The position numbers and the translations under genes were made by a program. From the NCBI GenBank assembly GCA_018223035.1, contig JAAEZD010000004.1, forward strand, positions 62,001 through 126,000: a stretch of 64,000 nt of DNA, in the 5' to 3' direction. Below the pieces are notes generated by a model that had not been told where the DNA came from, made no database searches, and saw only the letters and a list, made by a program, of their open reading frames with translations. This document shows positions 1 through 8,868 of the stretch, piece by piece. The stretch comes from Heliomarina sp018223035 (lineage in GTDB: Bacteria > Pseudomonadota > Alphaproteobacteria > Rhodobacterales > Rhodobacteraceae). Position 1 is the stretch's first letter, and the number at the start of each line of letters is the position of its first letter.

Positions 1-1502
1 GACATCTGCGCCAGCGAATTTTCGCCCTTGGAGGCATCGATCATCTTTTCGTTCAGATCGTCCAGCAGGTTTTGAATCCGGTCGATATCGCCCTGCACCC
101 CGTCCACGCGGGCCTGGTTCGGGCGCTCGTTATCCATCAGCGCGGCGAGTTGAAGCTCTTTTTCCTGCAGCTGGATTTCCATGTTGTTGATCTGCGAGCG
201 CAGCCCGGCGATCACACCTTCGGGATCGAGGATCGCGCCGCGTTGCTGTAGCTGTACCAGTGCCTCCTGCGCGTTGCGCCGTTCGGCCTGCGCTACTTCG
301 AAACCCTGCATGGCGTCACGCATCTGGTCAGCGCGTTTCTGTTGGGACAGATTGTTAATGCGTTGTTCCGCATAGGAAATCAGGTGGTCCGAGTAGTAGC
401 GCGCGATTTCGGGGTCGGCGGCAACGACCGCCATGCGGATGATGCCCTCGGGCGGGTAAGAGCCGATGTTCACGTGCTTCTTGGAGACGGCATAGGCCTC
501 TTCATTGGTCGGATCATCGGTCAGGCGCTGGATCGGGTCGATCCAGTCCTGCGAGAAATGCGATTTGAAACCAACGTCCTGATCTAGCCGCAGCATCGCG
601 TCCTTGGATTGCAGGTAGGACTGGGTCGCGATGGAATCCTGGCTGGTGGCGAATTGCGTGCCGGTCAGCAGGCCGCCAAGCCCGCTGCCGCCGAGGTTAT
701 CGGCCTGAAGGATCAGGAATTCCGACTTGGTCGCGTACATGGGGGTTGCGACCACGTAGAAATAATAGCCAGCGATGGCGGTGGGCAGCATTACGAAGAA
801 GGCCAGCCGGGTCATCAGCAGCATCAGCTTGCGGCGACGGCGCCGCATGATATCGCGTTGAATCTGCGTGATTTCCCGCTCGCGCCGCTCCGCCGGGCTC
901 ATCTCGGTCGAGGCAGGCGACAGGGGGGTGCTGGTGCGCGGCAATTCCCGTCCGGGCTGTTTGCGCTGGGCCGGGACATTGTCGAAAGCATCCGGTGCGC
1001 CGCCTTCATGCTGGGCGGCACCGCCCTTTGGCACGACGAGTTCCAGCGTATTGGAGGCCGCGAAGGGGTCGATGCCCTTTTCGCGCAGCAGCCGTACAGC
1101 TTCGAAATCCGAGGTCGCGGGAAGCTTGTGCTTTTGTGCGACGCGGCGCGCCATGCGCAACTGCCGACCGGTCAGACCTTCGCGCTTGATCGTTTCGATA
1201 TCGGTGGCGTCGCTGGTCGGTGCGGCGGGGCTTTCGCCCCCGGATGCGGGTTTGTCTTCTGCCACTTTGTCGGGTGTCCCCTGATCCTTGATCGTTGCGG
1301 CATCGTCCTGCGGGCCCTGTTCACGCCGTTTCGCCGCACGTTCGCGCGCGGTCATGCGGGGCGGCATGGCGCCGGGTTCAGGTTCTGGCATCTCAACGGC
1401 TTTGGGTCCGGGCAAGGGTCGGGCGACCGCGGCCTGCGGCGCGGGTTCTTCGGTGAGCGTCCGCTTGATGCGGAATTTTCTAGCCTTGGGTTTCGTAGTC
1501 AT
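1..1502 (-). CDS. KpsE/Wzz-type capsule polysaccharide export inner-membrane protein (3' end off window)
   Basis: The minus-strand frame is open from an ATG at 1502 to the left edge, about 500 codons, with no stop seen. The first ~215 residues are charged, proline-rich and apparently cytoplasmic. An arginine cluster (MRRRRRKLMLL) and a membrane segment follow at about 224-247. After that comes a Wzz-like periplasmic region starting near YATKSEFLILQAD and leading into long heptad-like Q/E-rich helices (AEQRINNLSQQKR, ALVQLQQRGAI). This is the layout of KpsE-type polysaccharide co-polymerase/export proteins, which link the ABC transporter to the outer-membrane export channel. The start overlaps the end of kpsT by 23 bases, so the two are translationally coupled. 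The long N-terminal extension is unusual compared with enterobacterial KpsE. The C-terminal membrane segment lies outside the window. Confidence 0.82.
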   Translation of the reverse strand, partial: MTTKPKARKFRIKRTLTEEPAPQAAVARPLPGPKAVEMPEPEPGAMPPRMTARERAAKRREQGPQDDAATIKDQGTPDKVAEDKPASGGESPAAPTSDATDIETIKREGLTGRQLRMARRVAQKHKLPATSDFEAVRLLREKGIDPFAASNTLELVVPKGGAAQHEGGAPDAFDNVPAQRKQPGRELPRTSTPLSPASTEMSPAERREREITQIQRDIMRRRRRKLMLLMTRLAFFVMLPTAIAGYYFYVVATPMYATKSEFLILQADNLGGSGLGGLLTGTQFATSQDSIATQSYLQSKDAMLRLDQDVGFKSHFSQDWIDPIQRLTDDPTNEEAYAVSKKHVNIGSYPPEGIIRMAVVAADPEIARYYSDHLISYAEQRINNLSQQKRADQMRDAMQGFEVAQAERRNAQEALVQLQQRGAILDPEGVIAGLRSQINNMEIQLQEKELQLAALMDNERPNQARVDGVQGDIDRIQNLLDDLNEKMIDASKGENSLAQM

Positions 1503-2139
1503 AGAGCAGCTTCGCTTCTTCCAAGGTTTCGAACATATGCAACTGGCCGTTCATCAAAACGGCGGCCGATTTGGCGAATTTCTCAAGCGTGGCAGCCTGA
1601 TGCGAGACGATGATGATGGTTGTCGTTGCAAGTCGTTCCTGCAGGATCGCACCCGCCTTCTTGTTGAATTCGACGTCGGTGGTGCCGGGCATGCCCTCAT
1701 CGATGAGGTAGATGTCAAATTCAAGCGCCAGCATCAGCGCGAATGTGAACCGCGCCCGCATCCCGGCGGAATAGGTTCCCAGTGGCTGGTCGAAATATTC
1801 GCCAAGGTTGCACAGCCAGCGGCAGTAGGATTCCACGTAGTCGGGATCAAGCCCGTAGAGCTTGGCGATATAGCGGCAGTTTTCCATCGCCGAGACCTTG
1901 GGCACGACGCCGCCCATGAAGCCCAGCGGGAAGGAGATGTTGCACATCCGGCGGACTTCGCCCTCATCGGGTTTTTCGAGGCCAGCCATGATGTTAATAA
2001 GGGTTGTCTTGCCGGTGCCATTGGGCGCGAGAATGCCCAGCGAACGGCCGAGTTCGACCCGGAACGAGACCCGGTCGAGGATCACCTTGCGCTGTGTCCC
2101 CGTCCAGAAAGATTTGCTGACATTCACGAATTCTAGCAT
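1480..2139 (-). CDS. kpsT: Capsule polysaccharide ABC transporter ATP-binding protein, KpsT-like
   Basis: A 219-residue ABC ATPase that would power export of capsular polysaccharide or another lipid-linked glycan across the inner membrane, with a KpsM-type permease not in this window. The Walker A motif is APNGTGKTT at about 38-46. The family signature appears as YSAGMRARF at about 123-131 and Walker B as FDIYLIDEG at about 141-149. The H-loop histidine lies in IIIVSHQAATLEKF. I chose the ATG at 2139 because family members begin at MLEFVNVSKSF; an upstream in-frame start at 2205 would add 22 basic residues that look non-coding. It is the first gene of the pair on this strand and runs into the KpsE-like gene. 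Confidence 0.88.
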   Translation of the reverse strand: MLEFVNVSKSFWTGTQRKVILDRVSFRVELGRSLGILAPNGTGKTTLINIMAGLEKPDEGEVRRMCNISFPLGFMGGVVPKVSAMENCRYIAKLYGLDPDYVESYCRWLCNLGEYFDQPLGTYSAGMRARFTFALMLALEFDIYLIDEGMPGTTDVEFNKKAGAILQERLATTTIIIVSHQAATLEKFAKSAAVLMNGQLHMFETLEEAKLLYDYETQG

Positions 2140-2424
2140 ATTCGTCGTCTGATGCCGCCTTCTTGCCCGATACGTTGGGTGGTTGGGTCCACCGTGCCTG
2201 TCCAAAACCGGTTAACAACCCGTATCAGACGTTTCTTAATAGGTCATATATTGCAGCTATGTAGCGAAACTGGCAACATTATGGCCAAAGAGAGTGTGAC
2301 TGTTTTCCTGCCTGCGTGCCCCTGTTTCCGGGGCTTATGTTGCCAGCCTGTTTATCACCCTAAATTGTCTTGGCGAAGGCCATGGGATTGATCCGGAGGC
2401 AAGCGTGGCACAGATACATCGTTC

Positions 2425-3039
2425 ATGACGATGAATGAACCTGATACGCGCCCCGGCGAGGGGCTGCGCGATGACATCCGCGCCTGCCGGATCTGTGCCG
2501 CGCGATTTGCTGCGACGAAAACCGCGCATGCGCCGCGTCCGGTGGTGTGGTTTCGTCCGGGCGCGCGGATCCTGATCGCGGGGCAAGCCCCGGGAGCGCG
2601 GGTGCACGCCTCGGGCCGTCCGTTCAGCGATGCTTCGGGCGACCGGCTGCGCCACTGGCTGGGGCTGGATGACGAGACCTTTTATGACCGGGACCGCGTT
2701 GCCATCGTGCCGATGGCGTTCTGCTTTCCGGGCTATGACGCAAAGGGCGCGGACCTGCCGCCGCCACCTGTTTGCGCCGCCACCTGGCATGGGTCGGTGA
2801 TGGCACAGCTTGCCTCGGTCAAGCTGACGGTACTGGTGGGCGGCTATGCGCATAAATGGCACATGGGGCGGCAAAAGAGCGTGACCGCGACCGTGGCGGG
2901 CTGGCGAGACCATGCACCGTCGGTCTTTCCCTTGCCTCATCCGTCATGGCGCAATACCGGGTGGTTGAAGAAAAACCCTTGGTTCGAGGCGGAGCTGCTG
3001 CCGGTTCTGCGCGACAGGGTGAGAAAGGTTATGGAATGA
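2425..3039 (+). CDS. Uracil-DNA glycosylase family protein
   Basis: A 204-residue protein of the uracil-DNA glycosylase superfamily, which removes uracil from DNA in base-excision repair. The water-activating/uracil-pocket motif appears as GQAPGARVH at about 53-61. The C-terminal DNA-intercalation/catalytic motif is HPSWRN at about 172-177. The cysteines of CRIC near the N terminus (about 21-24) recall Fe-S-cluster UDG families, but I cannot confirm the full four-cysteine set. Two ATGs lie at 2425 and 2431. No strong ribosome site is close: a GGAGG lies about 30 bases upstream, so the start is moderately sure. The stop overlaps the next start by 4 bases (ATGA), which suggests an operon with the SseB-like gene. 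Confidence 0.8.
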   Translation: MTMNEPDTRPGEGLRDDIRACRICAARFAATKTAHAPRPVVWFRPGARILIAGQAPGARVHASGRPFSDASGDRLRHWLGLDDETFYDRDRVAIVPMAFCFPGYDAKGADLPPPPVCAATWHGSVMAQLASVKLTVLVGGYAHKWHMGRQKSVTATVAGWRDHAPSVFPLPHPSWRNTGWLKKNPWFEAELLPVLRDRVRKVME

Positions 3040-3824
3040 ACGAAACGACTCCGCTGGATCAGGCCCATGCAGCGATGGAAGCGGCGCCCGAGGATGGCGC
3101 GGCGCGGATGCGGTTTTACGAACGACTCGCGGATGGGGAACTGTTCCTGATGCTGAGCGCCGAGCCGAAGGGCGATGATGTAAGCCCCGAGATATTCGAG
3201 CTGGAAGAGGGGACCTTCGTGCTCGCCTTTGATCGCGAATCCCGGCTGTCGGATTTCGCCGGACGGCCCGCGCCCTATGTGGGGTTGTCGGGGCGTACCC
3301 TTGCCGGGATGCTGGCGGCACAAGGGCTGGGGCTGGGCGTGAACCTTGAAGTCGCGCCGTCGTCAATTTTGATCCCGCCCTCCGGCGTCGCGTGGCTGGC
3401 CGAGACAACTGCGAATATTCCCTCGGAAGTCGAGGCAAAAATTGCCGAAGTGAACGCGCCGAAGGGCTTGCCCGAGAGCCTGATTTCGGCGCTGGATACC
3501 AAGCTGGCGACGGCGATGGGGCTGGCGCGTACCGCCTATCTGGTTGGTGTAACATACGAAACCGGCGGGCAGGGGCATATGCTGGCCTTTGTCGATGCGG
3601 CGGACTGGGGCCGGGATGCGCTGGCACGCGCCACGGGCGAGGCGCTGACATTCTCGGGCATCGAGGCGGGCGAGCTGGACGTCGGGTTCTTTACCTCGGA
3701 TGAGCCGATGGCCGAGGCGCTTTCGCGCGCCGGGCTGCGATTTGACCTGCCCGAAGCGGTTCAGCCCGAGGTCAGCCGGATCGCGCCGGGCAGCGACCCG
3801 GACAAACCACCAATCTTGCGCTGA
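3036..3824 (+). CDS. SseB-like family protein
   Basis: A 262-residue soluble protein resembling the SseB (enhanced serine sensitivity) family, whose biochemical role is not established. The N-terminal half has the typical pattern FYERLADGELFLML, then VLAFDRESRLSDF and YVGLSGRTLAGML. The C-terminal half is a second alpha/beta region. The ATG at 3036 shares an ATGA overlap with the uracil-DNA glycosylase gene, and the upstream GAGAAAGG is a plausible ribosome site. I rejected a 60-codon upstream extension in the same frame because it lies inside the glycosylase gene. The function is unknown. Coupling to a repair gene is positional only. Confidence 0.75.
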   Translation: MNETTPLDQAHAAMEAAPEDGAARMRFYERLADGELFLMLSAEPKGDDVSPEIFELEEGTFVLAFDRESRLSDFAGRPAPYVGLSGRTLAGMLAAQGLGLGVNLEVAPSSILIPPSGVAWLAETTANIPSEVEAKIAEVNAPKGLPESLISALDTKLATAMGLARTAYLVGVTYETGGQGHMLAFVDAADWGRDALARATGEALTFSGIEAGELDVGFFTSDEPMAEALSRAGLRFDLPEAVQPEVSRIAPGSDPDKPPILR

Positions 3825-3849
3825 GGCGGGGCGCGGCTAGACTGCGGCC

Positions 3850-4224
3850 ATGACACGCGACGAATTCAACGCCTATTGCTCGGCGTTTCCGGCGAGCACC
3901 CATGTGGTGCAGTGGGGCGATGCGGATGTGTGGAAAGTCGGCGGCAAGGTCTTTGCCATCTGCGGCTGGAATGACGGTGCGGCGGCGTTTACCTTCAAGG
4001 TCACCGATATGGCCTTTGAGATCCTGCCGGATATGGAGGGCATCCGGCCCGCGCCCTACATGGCGTCGCGCGGTCTGAAATGGGTGCAGCACTATGCCAG
4101 TCCGGGCCTGTCGGACAGCGAGCTGAAGGAGCATATCGCCTTGTCTTTTGACATGGTTGTTTCAGGGCTTAGCAAAAAGAAGCGCGCAGAGCTGGGTCTT
4201 TTGAAACAAAAGCAGCCCTCCTGA
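3850..4224 (+). CDS. MmcQ/YjbR family protein
   Basis: A 124-residue protein of the MmcQ/YjbR family. The visible family features are the N-terminal TRDEFNAYCSAFPAS helix, the central VWKVGGKVFAICGW strand pair, and FKVTDMAFEILPDMEGIRPAPY. The fold is a CyaY-like double-wing domain often annotated as DNA-binding, although the biochemical role is unproven. It follows the SseB-like gene by 25 bases and may be co-transcribed. Length fits the family (about 115-125 residues). Confidence 0.82.
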   Translation: MTRDEFNAYCSAFPASTHVVQWGDADVWKVGGKVFAICGWNDGAAAFTFKVTDMAFEILPDMEGIRPAPYMASRGLKWVQHYASPGLSDSELKEHIALSFDMVVSGLSKKKRAELGLLKQKQPS

Positions 4225-4343
4225 TCACGAAAGACAATTTGGCGTAACAGCTTCGCGAGCCACGGTACGCAAAGCCCGGATTTACCGTAATCTGCGGGCC
4301 TATGCACCTTGTGCGACACGCTAGATGGCCGAAAGGATATGTC

Positions 4344-4862
4344 ATGAAACGGTCCTTGTTACCGCTGTTTGCCGCGAGTTTCCTGTTTACCGCGCCAGCC
4401 TTTGCGGGCGAACAATTCGTCGATTCCACCGGCTTCGCCGTGTCGGGCTTTGACGTGGTCGCCTATCGCGATCTTGAACAAAGCCCGGTCGGGACATCTC
4501 AACCCGATCCGGTGCCGGGGCGCGCGGATATCACCGCCGAATACAACGGGGCGGTCTTTGCCTTCAGCAGCGAAGAAAACCGCGACAAGTTCCTGGAAAA
4601 CCCTGCCTATTTCGCGCCGGCCTATGACGGGCACTGTGCCTATGGCGTGTCAAAGGGGGGCAAGGTGCCCGGCAACCCGACGCTCTGGCGGGTGGTGGAT
4701 GACAAGCTATACCTGAATATCACAGATGTGGTCGTCGGATTCTGGGAAGAGGACATTCCCGGCAATATCAATATCGCCGAGGGCAACTGGCCAGAGATCG
4801 AACCGGTTGCCGCGTCGGAAAACCCGATCCCGAATTATTCCTCGCCCGCGCCGGTCAAGTAG
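4344..4862 (+). CDS. Secreted YHS domain-containing protein
   Basis: A 172-residue protein with an N-terminal signal peptide (MKRSLLPLFAASFLFTAPAFA, likely cleaved before GEQF). A YHS-like domain follows: VSGFDVVAYRDL, an extended strand, then AVFAFSSEENRDKFLENP and CAYGVSKGGKVPGNP. YHS domains are associated with metal binding, but the exact role of this periplasmic family is unknown. The ATG at 4344 was chosen because the signal peptide begins there and GAAAGGATATGTC precedes it; an in-frame start at 4302 would bury the signal peptide. The gene converges on purD with only 18 bases between the ends. Confidence 0.8.
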   Translation: MKRSLLPLFAASFLFTAPAFAGEQFVDSTGFAVSGFDVVAYRDLEQSPVGTSQPDPVPGRADITAEYNGAVFAFSSEENRDKFLENPAYFAPAYDGHCAYGVSKGGKVPGNPTLWRVVDDKLYLNITDVVVGFWEEDIPGNINIAEGNWPEIEPVAASENPIPNYSSPAPVK

Positions 4863-4880
4863 CAACCGGCGCGACGGGGA

Positions 4881-6143
4881 TCAGAGCGCGCGCCAGCCGA
4901 TGTCGCGGCGAAAGAACCCTTCGGGCCAGTCGATGGCTTCGGCCATCGCATAGGCGCGGTCGCGCGCTTCGGCCAGCGTCTTGCCGCGGGCGGTGACATT
5001 TAAAACACGCCCGCCACTGGCGGTTATATGGCCATCGGTTTCGGAAGTGCCGGCGTGAAAGCACATTTCGCTGCTGGTTTCGGGCAGATCTTCCAGCCCG
5101 TTGATCCGGCTGCCTTTTTCGTAAGATCCGGGATAGCCCTTGGCGGCCATGACGACTGTCATCGCATGATCGTCGGCCCAGTTCACCCGCATCTTTCCCA
5201 GGCGGGATTCGGCGGCGGCGTGCATGAGGTCCATCGCCTGCGCGCCGAGGCGCATCATCAGCACCTGACATTCCGGATCGCCGAAACGCACGTTGTATTC
5301 GACCAGCCGGGGCTGGCCGTCCTTGATCATCAGCCCGACGTAGAGAACGCCTTGATAGGGCATGTCGCGCTTGGACATTTCCGCCATCGTCGGGCGTACG
5401 ATTTCATCGAGCGCCTTTTGCGTGATTTCGTCGGTCATCACGGGGGCGGGGGAATAGGCGCCCATGCCGCCCGTGTTGGGGCCCGTATCGCCTTCGCCCA
5501 CACGCTTGTGGTCCTGAGCGGTGCCGATGGGGAGCACATCTGTTCCGTCGCAGAGCACGAAAAAGGAGGCCTCTTCGCCCTCCATGAACTCTTCGATGAC
5601 AACCTCGGCCCCGGCTGAGCCGAACTCACCGCCGAACATGTCGTCGATGGCGGCAAGGGCTTCGTCCTCGGTCATGGCGACGATGACGCCTTTGCCTGCC
5701 GCAAGACCGTCGGCCTTGACGACAATCGGCGCGCCCTGTTCGCGGATATAGGCGCGGGCGGCTTCGGCATCGGTGAAATGCGCGTAATCGGCGGTGGGGG
5801 CCTTGGCGGCGGCGCAGATTTCCTTGGTGAAATTCTTGCTGGCCTCAAGCTGGGCCGCAGCGGCCGAGGGACCGAAGACAAGGATATTCGCATCCCGCAG
5901 CGTGTCGGCGACGCCAGCCGCAAGCGGGGCTTCGGGGCCGACGATGACGAAATCGATGCTGTTTTCCAGCGCGAATTCCACAACGGTCGGCCCGTCGAGG
6001 ATATCGAGCTTGGCGCAGGCAGCGATGGCGGCGATGCCCGCATTGCCGGGGGCAACGATCAGCTTGTCGCATTTCGGGTTCTGCATGACCGCCCAGGCAA
6101 GGCTGTGTTCACGCCCGCCGCTGCCCAAGATCAGAATGTTCAT
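4881..6143 (-). CDS. purD: Phosphoribosylamine--glycine ligase
   Basis: A 420-residue GAR synthetase that joins 5-phosphoribosylamine and glycine with ATP in de novo purine synthesis, in the cytoplasm. The N terminus MNILILGSGGREHSLAWA is the family signature. It is followed by the pre-ATP-grasp segment, the ATP-grasp lid (ADGLAAGKGV), and the metal/nucleotide region EYNVRFGDPECQ. GGMGAYSPAPV, a hallmark of PurD, lies mid-protein. Length matches the family (about 420-430). It stands alone on the minus strand, diverging from the PfpI-like gene with 154 bases between the starts. Confidence 0.97.
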   Translation of the reverse strand: MNILILGSGGREHSLAWAVMQNPKCDKLIVAPGNAGIAAIAACAKLDILDGPTVVEFALENSIDFVIVGPEAPLAAGVADTLRDANILVFGPSAAAAQLEASKNFTKEICAAAKAPTADYAHFTDAEAARAYIREQGAPIVVKADGLAAGKGVIVAMTEDEALAAIDDMFGGEFGSAGAEVVIEEFMEGEEASFFVLCDGTDVLPIGTAQDHKRVGEGDTGPNTGGMGAYSPAPVMTDEITQKALDEIVRPTMAEMSKRDMPYQGVLYVGLMIKDGQPRLVEYNVRFGDPECQVLMMRLGAQAMDLMHAAAESRLGKMRVNWADDHAMTVVMAAKGYPGSYEKGSRINGLEDLPETSSEMCFHAGTSETDGHITASGGRVLNVTARGKTLAEARDRAYAMAEAIDWPEGFFRRDIGWRAL

Positions 6144-6297
6144 CCGCTATCCCCTTGCTGCGGTCCTGTCACAAATCGCCGTCTGCATAGGGGGACGGCG
6201 GGCAATAGGCAAGAAGACGCGGGCGGAAGACGGCCAAAGGAACTCTGCCTTTCGGCTCGCGTTAAGTGGCCAGAAACAGAGAATAAGGAGTCATCAA

Positions 6298-6858
6298 ATG
6301 GCACGTCTCAGTGAAAAGAAAATTGCAATCCTTGCCACGCACGGATTCGAACAGTCCGAACTTGAAAAGCCGCTTGAAGCTCTGCGCGACGCAGGCGCAG
6401 ACGTCCATGTGGTTTCGCTGGAAGGCGGAGAGATCAAAGGTTGGGATGGCGATGACTGGGGACGTCCGGTTACGGTAGACAAGCTGCTATCGGATGTCTC
6501 AGCCAACGACTACGACGCGCTGGTGTTGCCCGGCGGCCAGATCAACCCTGACCTGCTTCGTGTCGAGAAGAACGCGGTCGAATTCATCCGGTCCTTCTGG
6601 GACAGCGGCAAAGCCATCGGTGCAATCTGCCACGCACCTTGGTTGCTGGCAGAAGCGGAAATCGTGAAGGGGCGCAAGGTTACGTCCTACAAGTCGATCG
6701 AAACCGACATTCGCAATGCGGGTGGTCTGTGGGAAGACAGTGAGGTCGTGACCGACATGGGGCTGGTGACAAGCCGCAACCCCGATGACCTTCCTGCGTT
6801 CTGCAACAAGCTGATCGAGGAAATCGCAGAAGGTCGCCACGAAAAACGCGCGGCCTGA
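6298..6858 (+). CDS. DJ-1/PfpI family type 1 glutamine amidotransferase-like protein
   Basis: A 186-residue DJ-1/PfpI superfamily protein. Visible features are KKIAILATHGFEQSEL at the N terminus, DALVLPGGQ mid-protein, and the nucleophile elbow AICHAPWLLAEA with its cysteine and the following histidine. This arrangement matches the YhbO/PfpI stress-response subgroup, whose activity (protease versus deglycase or glyoxalase) is debated. The ATG at 6298 follows a good ribosome site (AATAAGGAG at 6282-6290). The same frame stays open far upstream across the purD promoter region, but that is composition-driven and not coding. It is followed by xseA after 38 bases. Confidence 0.9.
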   Translation: MARLSEKKIAILATHGFEQSELEKPLEALRDAGADVHVVSLEGGEIKGWDGDDWGRPVTVDKLLSDVSANDYDALVLPGGQINPDLLRVEKNAVEFIRSFWDSGKAIGAICHAPWLLAEAEIVKGRKVTSYKSIETDIRNAGGLWEDSEVVTDMGLVTSRNPDDLPAFCNKLIEEIAEGRHEKRAA

Positions 6859-6896
6859 CCTTTTCCTGACGCGCGACATGGGGCAATACTTGCCCC

Positions 6897-8444
6897 ATGT
6901 CCGATCTGATAGACGATCCCGCTCCGGGACAAAATACACCCGAATACACTGTTTCGGAGATATCCGGCGCGGTTAAACGTACTCTGGAAGACGAATTTGG
7001 CCGAATCCGCGTCAAGGGAGAGGTTGGGCGCGTGTTCAAGGCGCGCTCTGGGCATCTTTATTATGACGTCAAGGATGATCGCAGCGTCCTGGCCTGCACT
7101 ACATGGAAGGGGCAGATTGCGAATCTTTCGGTGGTGCCCGAAGAGGGGCTGGAGGTCGTCGTTACCGGGCGGCTGACCGCATTCGGCGCGCAATCCAAGT
7201 ACAACATGAACGTGGACGAGGTGGCCGTCGCTGGACAGGGCGCGTTGATGGCGCTTTTGGAGAAGCGCAAGAAACAGCTTGCGGCAGAGGGGCTCTTTGA
7301 AGCGTCGCGAAAGCGGCCCTTGCCGTACCTGCCTGAAATCATTGGTGTTATTACCTCGCCCTCTGGGGCGGTGATCCGTGACATTCTGCATCGACTGCGC
7401 GACCGTTTTCCGCGCAAGGTGTTGATCTGGCCAGTCGCCGTGCAGGGCGCGGCTTGCGCGCCCGAGGTGACGCGGGCCATCGAAGGGTTCAATCGCCTGA
7501 CGCCCGGCGGCGCTTTGCCGCGACCTGACTTGCTGATCGTGGCGCGGGGTGGCGGCTCGGTCGAGGATCTTTGGGGATTCAACGAGGAAGTCGTCGCGCG
7601 GGCGGCGGCGGCGTCGGATATTCCGCTGATTTCCGCCGTGGGGCACGAAACCGATACGACGCTGATCGATTTCGTTTCTGACCGTCGCGCGCCGACGCCG
7701 ACGGCTGCGGCCGAATTGGCAGTGCCGGTGCGGGTCGAACTGCTGGCCTGGGTCGAAGGGCAGGGCGCGCGGCTGACACGGGCGGGCAATGGCGCGGTGA
7801 CCCTGCGGCGTCAGCGGCTGGCCGATCTGAGCCGGGCCTTGCCACGGGGCGACAGCCTGCTGGCCTCGGCGCGGCAACGCTATGACCGGATCGCCGATCA
7901 GCTGCCGGTCGCGCTCATCAAGGGCGTTCAGGCGCATCGGGTACATCTGTCGGACGTTTCAGGCAGCCTGAGACCATCGATTCTGACGCGGATGATCGCG
8001 CAGGAACGGCGTGGCGTTCAGCAGTGGTCGGCGCGGCTGGTTCCCGCGTTGGACCGAGCGGTGGCGCAGCGGCGCACCGGGTTCGAATCGCGCGCGGCGC
8101 GTCTGCGGCCGCGCGAGCTGACCGCAAAGATTGCCCAGCGAAAACAGGATCTTGGCGGCTTGTCGAGGCGGTTGTCCGCAATCGGGCGCAACCAGATTTC
8201 CGCGCTGGATATCCGGTTGAAAACAGCAGACCGGATGCTGGCCACGCTGGGATATGAGGCGACGCTGGAGCGGGGCTATGCGGTGATCCGCGCCGAGGGA
8301 GAGGTCGTGACCCGCAAGGCCGAGGCCGAAGGGGCGGCGACGCTTGAGATTCAATTCGCCGATGGCCGGGTGACGGTGGGCGGCAAGCCCGCGCGAAAGG
8401 CGTCGAAAACGGCACCCGAACCGGATCAGGGCAGCTTGTTCTGA
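6897..8444 (+). CDS. xseA: Exodeoxyribonuclease VII large subunit
   Basis: A 515-residue XseA, the catalytic subunit that with XseB degrades single-stranded DNA to oligonucleotides. It begins with an OB-fold (VSEISGAVKRTLEDEFGRIRVKGEVG, shown here by its ends EISGAV and RVKGEVG). The catalytic core follows with the markers GVITSPSGAVIRDILHR, ARGGGSVEDLWGFN and SAVGHETDTTLIDFVSDRR. A long coiled-coil region and a C-terminal beta segment (LERGYAVIR) complete it. Length is slightly above the E. coli protein (456) because of an extended coiled coil and C-terminal tail. No xseB is visible in this window. Confidence 0.97.
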   Translation: MSDLIDDPAPGQNTPEYTVSEISGAVKRTLEDEFGRIRVKGEVGRVFKARSGHLYYDVKDDRSVLACTTWKGQIANLSVVPEEGLEVVVTGRLTAFGAQSKYNMNVDEVAVAGQGALMALLEKRKKQLAAEGLFEASRKRPLPYLPEIIGVITSPSGAVIRDILHRLRDRFPRKVLIWPVAVQGAACAPEVTRAIEGFNRLTPGGALPRPDLLIVARGGGSVEDLWGFNEEVVARAAAASDIPLISAVGHETDTTLIDFVSDRRAPTPTAAAELAVPVRVELLAWVEGQGARLTRAGNGAVTLRRQRLADLSRALPRGDSLLASARQRYDRIADQLPVALIKGVQAHRVHLSDVSGSLRPSILTRMIAQERRGVQQWSARLVPALDRAVAQRRTGFESRAARLRPRELTAKIAQRKQDLGGLSRRLSAIGRNQISALDIRLKTADRMLATLGYEATLERGYAVIRAEGEVVTRKAEAEGAATLEIQFADGRVTVGGKPARKASKTAPEPDQGSLF

Positions 8445-8469
8445 TTGATCGAGGACGGGTGAGAAGGGC

Positions 8470-8868
8470 CTAGACGCCGACGTCCGGGCCGTAGCAGATC
8501 ATCTCTTCGCCGACGTCCTGCGCCTCGTAGAGTTCGGTGGAGGCATTGTTATTCTCGAACTGGGCGATCAGACCGCCCGTGCCTTTGCGAAAGGTCCAGC
8601 ACTGCGGATCACCCGGTCGGTCCTCGTATACGAAACAGATCTGGCCCGCCTGTTCGTACCAAGATCCGTATTTGCATTCACCGTCCAGAAAGGACCAGAC
8701 CACGCGGCGGTCATCGAGGTAACGCTCGACCCCGTAGGCCTCACCGCCATTGCCGTAGAACAGGGTTTTGCCCTTGGTGTAGTTTTCAAACGCCTCTGCG
8801 CTCATCGCGGATTGAGCGGCCAGCGGCTGGGCGAGGAAAGCGGTCAGAATCAGCGATAGTCGTAGCAT
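8470..8868 (-). CDS. Small secreted protein of unknown function
   Basis: A 132-residue protein that I do not recognise. It has a signal peptide (MLRLSLILTAFLAQPLAAQS, cleavage near AAQS). The mature part contains YTKGKTLFYGNGGEAYG, four cysteines (in GECKYG, GQICFVY, PQCWTF and EMICYG) that could form two disulfides, and no obvious catalytic motif. The ATG at 8868 is chosen because the signal peptide starts there; a longer in-frame form from 8961 is unlikely. Its first 83 bases overlap the annotated end of the AlkB-type gene upstream on the same strand. The pattern looks like conserved periplasmic proteins common in this lineage, but that is an impression only. Confidence 0.72.
   Translation of the reverse strand: MLRLSLILTAFLAQPLAAQSAMSAEAFENYTKGKTLFYGNGGEAYGVERYLDDRRVVWSFLDGECKYGSWYEQAGQICFVYEDRPGDPQCWTFRKGTGGLIAQFENNNASTELYEAQDVGEEMICYGPDVGV

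Noticed and set aside
2140..2424. Region between kpsT and the uracil-DNA glycosylase, including a GCCCC-GGGGC hairpin near 2318-2334
   Set aside because: No U-tract, no coding frame and no clear promoter consensus; I could not support more than a divergent promoter region.
5794..6297. Extended N terminus of the PfpI-family gene
   Set aside because: It runs antisense through purD; a proper ribosome site and start occur at 6298.
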